Assembly: GCA_002450925.1 (NCBI GenBank)
Contig: DKAU01000124.1
Span: 1-21,166 of the forward strand
Length of the DNA: 21,166 nucleotides
DNA from: Thiobacillus sp. UBA6918
GTDB lineage: Bacteria; Pseudomonadota; Gammaproteobacteria; Burkholderiales; Thiobacillaceae
Reading direction: 5' to 3'
Shown here: piece by piece, positions 6,801-13,405 of the stretch
How positions within the stretch are numbered: the first letter of the stretch is position 1
Layout of the letters: every line of letters begins with the position of its first letter
Notes under the pieces: model-generated
Databases searched by the model: none
The model's input: the letters and a program-made list of their open reading frames with translations, nothing else
Told to the model about the DNA's origin: nothing
Made by a program: the position numbers and the translations under genes

Positions 6801-7730
6801 ATGTTTACCGACCGTCCTCTCATCATAGCGACCCGTGAAAGCGCACTTGCCCTGTGGCAAGCCAACCATGTGCGCGACCGTCTGATGGCGCTCCATACTG
6901 GCCTGAACGTCGAACTGCTTGGCATGACCACGCAGGGCGACCGCATACTTGACGTTACACTCAACAAGATCGGCGGCAAAGGTTTGTTCGTCAAGGAACT
7001 GGAACAGGCCTTGCAGGACGGTCGTGCAGACCTTGCTGTGCATTCCCTCAAGGACGTACCCATGGTCTTGCCGGACGGATTTTCGCTGGCGGCCATTGGT
7101 GAACGAGAGGACCCACGTGATGCCTTTGTGTCCAACGAATACAAAAAACTTTCGGAACTCCCGCCCGGCTCGGTGGTTGGCACATCCAGCCTCAGGCGCG
7201 AATCCCAGTTGCGAGCACGCTACCCGCATCTCGACATTCAGCCACTGCGCGGCAACGTCAATACCCGTTTGAGAAAACTGGATGAGGGCATGTATGCAGC
7301 CATCATCCTCGCCGCTGCAGGCCTTAAGCGACTCGGCTTTGAAAATCGAATTGCAGCCCTGCTTGAACCGGAGCAAAGCCTGCCGGCTGCCGGCCAGGGC
7401 GCCTTGGGCATCGAAATCCGCGCAGGTGACGAGAAGGTCCAAACCCTGCTGTTGCCCTTGCATCATCCGGAAACAGCCGCCTGCGTGCGTGCAGAACGCG
7501 AGGTCAGCCGACAGCTGGGAGGAAGTTGCCAGGTACCCTTGGGGGCTTACGCAATCATTCGCGACAAAAAACTTTATCTGCGCGGTTTTGTTGCCACCCC
7601 CGACGGCAAGGCTTTTTTGCAGGCCGCAGCCGAAGGAAGTCCCGAGACTCCGGAAATCCTGGGGCAGCAGCTTGCCAATGCACTCCGAGAACAAGGCGCG
7701 GATTCGATCCTCGCAAACCTTGGCGCGTGA
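6801..7730 (+). CDS. hemC: Hydroxymethylbilane synthase (porphobilinogen deaminase)
   Basis: This enzyme polymerises four porphobilinogen units to hydroxymethylbilane in the tetrapyrrole pathway, in the cytosol. The 309-residue length is normal. Motifs: the start IIATRESALALWQA, KGLFVKELEQAL, catalytic Asp85 in VHSLKDVP, the arginine-rich TSSLRRESQLRARYP and GNVNTRLRKLDEG that hold the polypyrrole, AAGQGALGIE, and the dipyrromethane cofactor cysteine C243 in GGSCQVPLGAY. It is the first gene of hemC-hemD-hemX-hemY. It does not follow algR directly, as in Pseudomonas, because the CPYC thioredoxin gene is inserted on the opposite strand. The 91-nt divergent gap should hold its promoter; I could not pick out clear boxes. 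Confidence 0.97.
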   Translation: MFTDRPLIIATRESALALWQANHVRDRLMALHTGLNVELLGMTTQGDRILDVTLNKIGGKGLFVKELEQALQDGRADLAVHSLKDVPMVLPDGFSLAAIGEREDPRDAFVSNEYKKLSELPPGSVVGTSSLRRESQLRARYPHLDIQPLRGNVNTRLRKLDEGMYAAIILAAAGLKRLGFENRIAALLEPEQSLPAAGQGALGIEIRAGDEKVQTLLLPLHHPETAACVRAEREVSRQLGGSCQVPLGAYAIIRDKKLYLRGFVATPDGKAFLQAAAEGSPETPEILGQQLANALREQGADSILANLGA

Positions 7731-8491
7731 ACACAAACAAAGCGCTTTCCGGCAAGACCATACTCATCACACGGCCTCGCGAACAAGCCGAAGTTTTGAG
7801 CAGCCTGATCCGTGAAGCCGGAGGCAATCCGCTTGTGTTCCCCGCTGTTGAAATAATGCCACCAAACGATTCGGCCCGCCTCAACGAACTTATGGCGCGT
7901 TTGCAGAATTTCGATCTTGCCATTTTCATCAGCCCGACCGCGGTCAAGCACGGCTGGGAAAGCATTACTTCAGCCGGAGGATGGCCGAAAAATCTCCCGG
8001 TCGCAGCGATAGGCCAGGCCAGCGCCCGGGCGCTGACGGAACTGGGTTTTAAAAATATCATCGTGCCGACAAGCCAGTCGGACAGCGAAGCATTGCTTGC
8101 CATGCCAGAGCTTCTTGAAGTAACAGGGAAGCGCATCGTCATTTTCCGCGGCGAGGGCGGTCGCGAATTGTTGGCGCAAACGCTCTCCCAACGAGGCGCG
8201 CTTGTGGAATACGCCGAGTGTTACAGGCGTGCCAAACCGGATGCGGACTTCGGAACACTCCTGCAACAGCAGGGAAAACCCTCAGCCATTGTGCTGACGA
8301 GCCGTGAAATCCTGGCCAATTTTCGCGAACTGGTTGGGAATGCATGGCCACAAATCAAGGTTCTGCCGGTATTTGTCCCGCACGAACGCATTGCCGCTGC
8401 CTGTACCGAAGCCGGCATGGATTCAGTGCAAATTTCTCATGGCGGTGATGCCGGCATGACACAAGCTATGATTAAATTCTTCCAGCCATGA
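7727..8491 (+). CDS. hemD: Uroporphyrinogen-III synthase
   Basis: This enzyme closes hydroxymethylbilane with inversion of ring D to give uroporphyrinogen III, the branch point to haem, sirohaem and cobalamin. The 254-residue product has the weakly conserved two-lobed HemD pattern: ILITRPREQAEVLSSLIREAGG at the start, LAIFISPTAVKHGWE, PVAAIGQASARALTELGF, IVIFRGEGGRELLAQTLSQRGA with YAECYRR, and AIVLTSREILANF. The GTG start at 7727 overlaps the hemC stop by the 4-nt GTGA; the open frame upstream of it is hemC in another frame. It is coupled on its other side to hemX by ATGA. Confidence 0.95.
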   Translation: MNTNKALSGKTILITRPREQAEVLSSLIREAGGNPLVFPAVEIMPPNDSARLNELMARLQNFDLAIFISPTAVKHGWESITSAGGWPKNLPVAAIGQASARALTELGFKNIIVPTSQSDSEALLAMPELLEVTGKRIVIFRGEGGRELLAQTLSQRGALVEYAECYRRAKPDADFGTLLQQQGKPSAIVLTSREILANFRELVGNAWPQIKVLPVFVPHERIAAACTEAGMDSVQISHGGDAGMTQAMIKFFQP

Positions 8492-9483
8492 ACGAACAAA
8501 ACCCAAACACACCTCCAGCAAGCCGCTGGCCCCACATCAACTGGGGCACCATGCTGGCGGTCATCGCCATCCTGCTTGCCGCAACCTCCTTGCTTGCCAA
8601 TCGTGATCAGTCACGCGGCCTGAAAACAGACCTGGCTGGAAAACTCGCCGAGTTCAATGCCTCCATCAAGGAAAACCAGTTGCTGGCGCGCAACGCAGAC
8701 GAGCTCACCCGGCAGAATTCTGCGAGGCTTGCCCAGATCGAATCCCAGCTGGTCGGATCCAAGGAACAACAGCAAGCGCTGGAATCGCTCTACAAGGAAC
8801 TCGGGCGTGACCGCGATCAATGGGCGCTGTCTGACATCGAACAGATTCTGCTGATCGCGAGCCAGCAGATTCAGCTGTCCGGCAACATCAAGGCAGCCAT
8901 CATCGGACTGGAAACGGCGGACCTAAGACTGCAACGTCTCGACAAGCCTCAATTTGCACGCCTTCGCCAAGCCATCAGCAATGATCTGGCCAGGCTGCGG
9001 GCCGCACCCTACGTAGACCAGGCTGGCGTCAGCTTCAAGATCAATGCCCTTGCGGATGGCATCGAGCAGTGGCCGCTTTCCAGCGACCACGCCAAAGCAC
9101 CCGCCAAAAATACCCAAGCAAAATCAGGATTGGCCAAAGATCTATTGGCTGAATTCAAGAACCTGGTGCAGATACGCCGTCTGGATGAAGGGGAACCTGC
9201 CTTGCTGACGCCCCAGCAGGAATATTTTCTGCGCCAGAACATGAAACTGCGTCTGCTGACAGCACGACTCGCCCTGCTGTCGCGCGACACAATCGGCTAT
9301 CAGGCCGACTTGCGGGCTGCCGGGAAGTTGCTGGCTCGCTATTTCAACATACAGGACGCAGCCGTTGCCGCCGCTCAGACAGAACTTGGCAAGCTGGCAG
9401 CACAAAACGTGGCGCCAGCCCTACCCGAACTGAAAGAAAGCCTTGCAGCCATCGAGTCCTATCACAAGGACAGGCAACAATGA
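8488..9483 (+). CDS. hemX: HemX-family membrane protein (often misnamed uroporphyrinogen-III C-methyltransferase)
   Basis: The 331-residue protein has a short polar N-terminus, one membrane helix at about residues 19-37 (GTMLAVIAILLAATSLL), a heptad-like coiled-coil region at about 42-105 rich in Leu, Glu and Gln, and then the conserved HemX block around DQWALSDIEQILLIASQQIQ. A basic LVQIRR segment and the NMKLRLLTARLALLSRD helix follow. The family has no known SAM-binding motif despite the common annotation; its role in haem metabolism is inferred from constant linkage to hemCD. ATGA overlaps join it to hemD and hemY. It is probably a single-pass inner-membrane protein with the bulk in the periplasm. 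Confidence 0.9.
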   Translation: MNEQNPNTPPASRWPHINWGTMLAVIAILLAATSLLANRDQSRGLKTDLAGKLAEFNASIKENQLLARNADELTRQNSARLAQIESQLVGSKEQQQALESLYKELGRDRDQWALSDIEQILLIASQQIQLSGNIKAAIIGLETADLRLQRLDKPQFARLRQAISNDLARLRAAPYVDQAGVSFKINALADGIEQWPLSSDHAKAPAKNTQAKSGLAKDLLAEFKNLVQIRRLDEGEPALLTPQQEYFLRQNMKLRLLTARLALLSRDTIGYQADLRAAGKLLARYFNIQDAAVAAAQTELGKLAAQNVAPALPELKESLAAIESYHKDRQQ

Positions 9484-10655
9484 GGTGGCTGGTTACCCTC
9501 CTCGTTGTTGCAATTGTTGCCGTTGCGCTCGCCATAGCCGGCCGCTACGACCCAGGTTACGTCGTGCTGGTTTTTCCTCCATGGCGCGCCGAATTGTCCT
9601 TTGTCAGCTTCGTCTTGTTGCTCACGGTTCTGATCACGGGAGCATACCTGATTACAAGATTGGCCATAACAACACTGAATCTGCCCCGGATAGTCAAGGA
9701 ACGCCAGGCCCGAAAGGAAGCAGAACGTCAAAACGCCAATTTTACTGAAGCGCTTGCCGCCTATCTTGAAGGCCGGTTCCAGGATGCCGAAAAAATCGCC
9801 ACACGGCTTGTTGCCGAACCGAAGCGTGAAATGCTGGCGCGCGTGCTGGCAGCAAGGGCGGCCCATGAAAGCCGCGCCTATGGCCGTCGTGATGTTTATC
9901 TGTCCGAAGCCAAAGAAAACGAAAACCCGCTTGCCGCCCTGTATGCTGAAGCAGAAGAAAAACTTGAAGCCCGCGACTATCCCGGCGCACTTGCTGCCAT
10001 TGATGCGGGCAAGGTCATGGTCCCTGCCCATACGGCCCTGTTGCGCATGGAGCTTAAGGTACGCCAACAGTTAGGTCAGTGGGACGAGGTGCTCAAGCTT
10101 GCAGAAAAATTAGCGAAGGCAAATGCGCTCGATGAAGCCACGCTGGATCACACCCGACGCGCCGCCCACCTCGGCAACATCAAACGCCGAAGCGGCGATG
10201 GCAGAGGCCTCCTCGAATACTGGAAGAAGCTGCCGAACAGTGTGAAAACACATTCCGGTATAGCGTTGGAAGCGGCCAACGCCTTCGCCGCAAGCGGCGA
10301 TTCCAGCACTGCGGTCGAGATTCTGGAAACATCGCTTGAAAAAAACTGGGACGAAACCCTGGCCGAGCACTATGGCCAGTTTGTCGGTCAGGACCCCCTT
10401 GCCCAGATCGAACAGGCGGAAAAATGGCTTGCCAAACACCCGCGTGACGGGGCCCTGCTGATGTCGCTTGCCGATTTATGCGCGCACGAGAAATTGTGGG
10501 GCAAGGCGCAAAGCTACGCCGAAGCCAGCATTGCCGTGGCGCCCAATGTCGATGGCCACCTGGCATTGGCCGCATTCAAGGAGCAGGCAGGTCAACCCAG
10601 TGAAGCCTGCAAGCACATGCGCAAGGCGCTCGAGATTTGCCGCAAGACCAGTTAA
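9480..10655 (+). CDS. hemY: HemY-family TPR membrane protein
   Basis: The 391-residue protein has two N-terminal membrane helices (about residues 3-20 and 42-63) separated by the HemY_N block DPGYVVLVFPPWRAELS. A long helical repeat region of TPR type follows (EALAAYLEGRFQDAEKIATRLV, AALYAEAEEKLEARDYPGALAAIDAG, AHEKLWGKAQSYAEASIAV). The family is named after its place in hem operons of gamma- and betaproteobacteria; it is unrelated to the Bacillus oxidase also called HemY, and its biochemical role is unsettled. It overlaps hemX by ATGA and is the last gene of the hem operon. The stop is followed by a hairpin shared with the convergent reductase gene. Confidence 0.93.
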   Translation: MRWLVTLLVVAIVAVALAIAGRYDPGYVVLVFPPWRAELSFVSFVLLLTVLITGAYLITRLAITTLNLPRIVKERQARKEAERQNANFTEALAAYLEGRFQDAEKIATRLVAEPKREMLARVLAARAAHESRAYGRRDVYLSEAKENENPLAALYAEAEEKLEARDYPGALAAIDAGKVMVPAHTALLRMELKVRQQLGQWDEVLKLAEKLAKANALDEATLDHTRRAAHLGNIKRRSGDGRGLLEYWKKLPNSVKTHSGIALEAANAFAASGDSSTAVEILETSLEKNWDETLAEHYGQFVGQDPLAQIEQAEKWLAKHPRDGALLMSLADLCAHEKLWGKAQSYAEASIAVAPNVDGHLALAAFKEQAGQPSEACKHMRKALEICRKTS

Positions 10656-10671
10656 CTACCGCGGAAAGAAG

Positions 10672-10692
10672 CCTATCAATCAGCCTGATAGG
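10672..10692. terminator. Candidate hairpin terminator between hemY and the convergent reductase gene
   Basis: CCTATCA (10672-10678) and TGATAGG (10686-10692) form a perfect 7-bp stem with a 7-nt loop. The stem spans the stop codon of the minus-strand reductase. Read on the minus strand it is followed by the pyrimidine tract CTTCTTTCC; on the plus strand no T-run follows. It is AT-rich and weak, so termination is only a possibility. Confidence 0.35.
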
Positions 10693-11692
10693 TAAAGGAA
10701 TCCGCGTAAAACGCTTCTTCAGGCAAGCCACGTGTTTTGGTAAATCCTTCGCGGGCCGCATCCACCATCGGCGGTGCGCCGCATGCATAGACTTCAAAAC
10801 CTGACAAGTCATTGAAATCATCCAGTACGGCCTGGTGTACGAAACCAGTTCGGCCGGGCCACTGATCTTCGGCTGACGGCTCTGACAGCACAGGAATGAA
10901 ACTAAAGTTTTTGTGTTGTTGCTGCCATTGGGCCGGAAGTTCGGCCATATACAGATCCTTCTTTGCGCGAGCACCCCAATACAGAACCAACTGTCTGTCA
11001 GTGCCTTCAGTAAAAAGATGTTCCAGCATGCCTTTGATGGGCGCGAAACCGGTACCTCCCGCGATAAGGATGATCGGCCTGTCGGAGTCTTCCCGGACAA
11101 AGAAACTGCCATGAGGGCCTTCGAACCGCAGGATGTCTTTTTCCTTCATGGCGGTAAAAACATGCTCGGTAAAACGGCCGCCTGCCACATGTCGCAGATG
11201 CAGTTCGATGAATTCGTCTGCGTGCGGCGGGTTGGCGATGGAGTAGCTGCGGCGTTTTCCATCCTTGAGCAGAAAATCGATGTACTGGCCGGCAAGGAAC
11301 TGCAGGCGCTCGTTGGCCGGCAGCTTCAGTTGCATCAGCATCACGTCATCAGCCAGCCTTTCCAGTTTCTGCACTCGGCAAGGAAGGATCTTTGCCGGCA
11401 CTTCGCCCGCGGCACGGATTTCTTTCGCCTCGATCACCAGGTCAGAAAGTGGCCTGGCCACGCAAAACAAGGCCTTGCCTTCAGCGATCTCTTCTTTCTT
11501 TAAGGTGTTTTCCTGATACTTTCCATGGTCAACGATGCCCTGCAGAACCTTGCCCTTGCAGGATCCGCACGCGCCATTGCGACAGCCATAAGAAAGATTG
11601 AAACCTTCGCGCAAGGCTGCCGCCAATATGGTTTCATCATCATTGACGGTAAATTGGTGGCCGCTGGGTTGAATCGTTACTTGATATGACAT
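10676..11692 (-). CDS. Ferredoxin-FNR fusion oxidoreductase (AscD / CDP-6-deoxy-delta-3,4-glucoseen reductase-like)
   Basis: The 338-residue protein starts with a plant-type [2Fe-2S] ferredoxin domain with C37, C42, C45 and C77 (CRNGACGSC plus a distal Cys). An FAD-binding barrel with RSYSIANPP (148-156) and GGRFTEHVF comes next, then an NAD(P) domain with GGTGFAPIKGML (212-223), LYWGAR and the C-terminal YACGAPPMV. This is the architecture of oxygenase reductases such as MmoC, BenC and AscD. It would carry electrons from NAD(P)H through FAD and the cluster to an unidentified acceptor. No oxygenase or deoxysugar gene is nearby, so the substrate-specific name should not be trusted. Its ATG is 16 nt from the divergent SDR gene. 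Only a weak AAG precedes the start. Confidence 0.87.
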   Translation of the reverse strand: MSYQVTIQPSGHQFTVNDDETILAAALREGFNLSYGCRNGACGSCKGKVLQGIVDHGKYQENTLKKEEIAEGKALFCVARPLSDLVIEAKEIRAAGEVPAKILPCRVQKLERLADDVMLMQLKLPANERLQFLAGQYIDFLLKDGKRRSYSIANPPHADEFIELHLRHVAGGRFTEHVFTAMKEKDILRFEGPHGSFFVREDSDRPIILIAGGTGFAPIKGMLEHLFTEGTDRQLVLYWGARAKKDLYMAELPAQWQQQHKNFSFIPVLSEPSAEDQWPGRTGFVHQAVLDDFNDLSGFEVYACGAPPMVDAAREGFTKTRGLPEEAFYADSFTYQAD

Positions 11693-11708
11693 GACTTAAA
11701 ATTCGTAT

Positions 11709-12587
11709 ATGAAAAAACACTCGCTGCTCATTGCAGGCATGGGCGACATCGGCAGCCGTCTTGTTGCACAGCATCCTCAACTGCGCGTGTTGGGCCTGGC
11801 CCGTTCTACCGAATCTGCAGAACGCATAAGCGCATCAGGCGCAGTACCGATTGCCGCAGACCTTGATCAGCGTGCGAGTCTTGCGCGGCTTGCCGGCTTG
11901 TCGCCGTGGGTGCTTCATCTGGCACCGCCACCTGCCGACAGCGAGGGCGACCCACGCACCCGCAAGCTGCTCGCTGCACTTTTAAAGCGGGGCAGTCTAC
12001 CACGTCGACTGGTCTATATCAGCACCAGCGGCGTGTACGGAAACTGCAATGGCGAAAGGGTTTTTGAGCATCGACCAACCGCAGCGGCCAACGCTCGCGC
12101 CAAGCGTCGTGTGGATGCCGAGCGTCAATTGCGGCGATTCGCCGTGCGGAACGGCATCAAGCTGACCATCCTGCGCGCGCCAGGCATCTATGCTGCAGAC
12201 AGGCTGCCGATCGAGCGCATACGCAAACAGACCCCGGCGGTACAAAGCGAGGAAGACAGCTACACCAACCACATTCATGCGGATGATTTGGCCAGGCTTG
12301 TATGGCTTGCGCTTTTCCGCGGCAAGCCCAACCGCATCTACAACGCAGTAGACAATAGCGTCAAAAAAATGGGGGATTACTTTGACAGGGTGGCTGACCA
12401 TTTCGGTCTGCCGAGATGTCCGCGCATCCCGCGCGAAGAAGCGCAGAAGGTATTGTCACCGGCACTGCTGTCCTTCCTCAACGAATCGCGCATTCTGGAC
12501 AACACACGCATGAAACAGGAGTTGCGTGTTCGGCTCAAGTATCCCGACGTGGAAAGTTTTCTGGAGGAGACTCAGGCTCGCGCCTGA
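11709..12587 (+). CDS. Atypical NAD(P)-dependent epimerase/dehydratase (extended SDR, YeeZ-like)
   Basis: The 292-residue protein has a Rossmann start, LLIAGMGDIGSRL (GxGxxG at residues 10-15). VLHLAPPP follows at the NAD loop, then YISTSGVYGNCNG at the catalytic region, TILRAPGIYA, and a C-terminal substrate domain with NHIHADDLARL and IYNAVDN. The canonical SDR Tyr-x3-Lys is Tyr110-x3-Asn114, so the usual catalytic lysine is absent; related YeeZ-type proteins also appear to lack it, and the reaction is unknown. The last 53 nt overlap the 3' end of fxsA on the other strand. The divergent pairing with the ferredoxin reductase suggests, but does not show, a shared pathway. Confidence 0.82.
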   Translation: MKKHSLLIAGMGDIGSRLVAQHPQLRVLGLARSTESAERISASGAVPIAADLDQRASLARLAGLSPWVLHLAPPPADSEGDPRTRKLLAALLKRGSLPRRLVYISTSGVYGNCNGERVFEHRPTAAANARAKRRVDAERQLRRFAVRNGIKLTILRAPGIYAADRLPIERIRKQTPAVQSEEDSYTNHIHADDLARLVWLALFRGKPNRIYNAVDNSVKKMGDYFDRVADHFGLPRCPRIPREEAQKVLSPALLSFLNESRILDNTRMKQELRVRLKYPDVESFLEETQARA

Positions 12588-12975
12588 ACTCGCCTTCGAT
12601 GATCTCGTCATTGGCCGCGTATTGGCCCTTGCCTGAATACCTGATATCGGGGCGTTTCCAGGAACCCGGCATCAGCAAAAGGATCAGCGCCATGGCATCG
12701 GTGATCAAGCCCGGAAACATCAACAGGGCGCCAGCCATGAACAGGCGCGTGGAAGTAAACAATGCGCGAAAAGGGCTTTCACCTTGATGCATGGAAAAAA
12801 ACATGCGTGGCGCAAATGCGAGGCGCTCGAATCGTATCAGCGCCATTCCGCCAAAGAAACTCGCAGCAAGCCAGGCCAGCGTCCACCACCCGATTTTGCC
12901 TATCACCCAGAAAATGGTCAGGGCTTCAGCAACAGGAAAGGCAATAACGGCGAAAAACACCAGCCACGGATACAT
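12535..12975 (-). CDS. fxsA: FxsA-family cytoplasmic membrane protein
   Basis: This 146-residue protein has the FxsA layout: an N-terminal hydrophobic segment (VFFAVIAFPVAEALTIFWVIGKIG), a second one containing WTLAWLAASFFGGMALIRFE, then the conserved ALLMFPGLITDAMALILLLMPG helix, and a polar C-terminal tail. In E. coli FxsA overproduction eases F-exclusion of phage T7; the general function is unknown. AAGG lies about 8 nt before the ATG at 12975. The tail runs 53 nt antisense into the SDR gene, so the two reading frames share DNA at their ends. Confidence 0.9.
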   Translation of the reverse strand: MYPWLVFFAVIAFPVAEALTIFWVIGKIGWWTLAWLAASFFGGMALIRFERLAFAPRMFFSMHQGESPFRALFTSTRLFMAGALLMFPGLITDAMALILLLMPGSWKRPDIRYSGKGQYAANDEIIEGEFRREPESPPENFPRRDT

Positions 12976-13008
12976 GTAAGGCCTTTAAGTAAAAGAGTGA
13001 CTAAGATG

Positions 13009-13036
13009 TGGGTATTCCACGTCAGTTCAATACCCA
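13009..13036. promoter_or_regulatory. Inverted repeat upstream of cutA-dsbD
   Basis: TGGGTATT (13009-13016) and AATACCCA (13029-13036) are perfectly complementary over 8 bp with a 12-nt spacer. An alternative small hairpin, GTGG (13008-13011) with CCAC (13017-13020), overlaps it. It lies in the 85-nt gap between divergent fxsA and cutA, 24 nt before the cutA ATG, so it could be an operator or a leader hairpin. No neighbouring regulator suggests which. Confidence 0.4.
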
Positions 13037-13060
13037 TACTGCATTTGGAAAGATTTCCGC

Positions 13061-13384
13061 ATGTCCGCATTGATCGTATTTTCCACCTTTCCTGACGAAC
13101 CAGAGGCCCGCAAAACCGCCGCCCGCCTGGTCGAGGAGCGTGTCGCTGCCTGCGTCAGCATCCTTCCGAACATGGTGTCAGTCTATCGCTGGCAGGATAA
13201 AGTCGAAGAGACTGGCGAGGTGCTGCTCGTAATAAAAACTTCCTTGGAGGCTTATCCACGGCTTGAGTCCAGCCTGAAAGCCTGCCATCCTTACGAACTT
13301 CCGGAGATACTTGCGGTCGGAGCCGAAGCCGGCTTGCCCGACTACCTGGACTGGATAATCCAGGAAACCGAACGCAAAAAATAG
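13061..13384 (+). CDS. cutA: CutA1 divalent-cation tolerance protein
   Basis: The 107-residue protein matches CutA1 over its full length: LIVFSTFPDEPEARKTAARLVEERVAACVSILP, then VSVYRWQDKVEETGEVLLVIKTS, and the signature CHPYELPEILAV, ending YLDWIIQET. CutA1 forms very stable PII-like trimers; it was first linked to copper tolerance in E. coli, but its role remains debated. In E. coli cutA directly precedes dsbD (called cutA2), and the same order with a gap of about 20 nt is kept here, suggesting co-transcription. A GGAAAG stretch lies upstream of the ATG as a possible ribosome binding site. Confidence 0.95.
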   Translation: MSALIVFSTFPDEPEARKTAARLVEERVAACVSILPNMVSVYRWQDKVEETGEVLLVIKTSLEAYPRLESSLKACHPYELPEILAVGAEAGLPDYLDWIIQETERKK

Positions 13385-13405
13385 AAAGCGATGCGAGAGA
13401 CTGCC

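Noticed and set aside
6729..7736. 335-residue open frame antisense to hemC
   Set aside because: No domain pattern, and hemC is unambiguous on the other strand.
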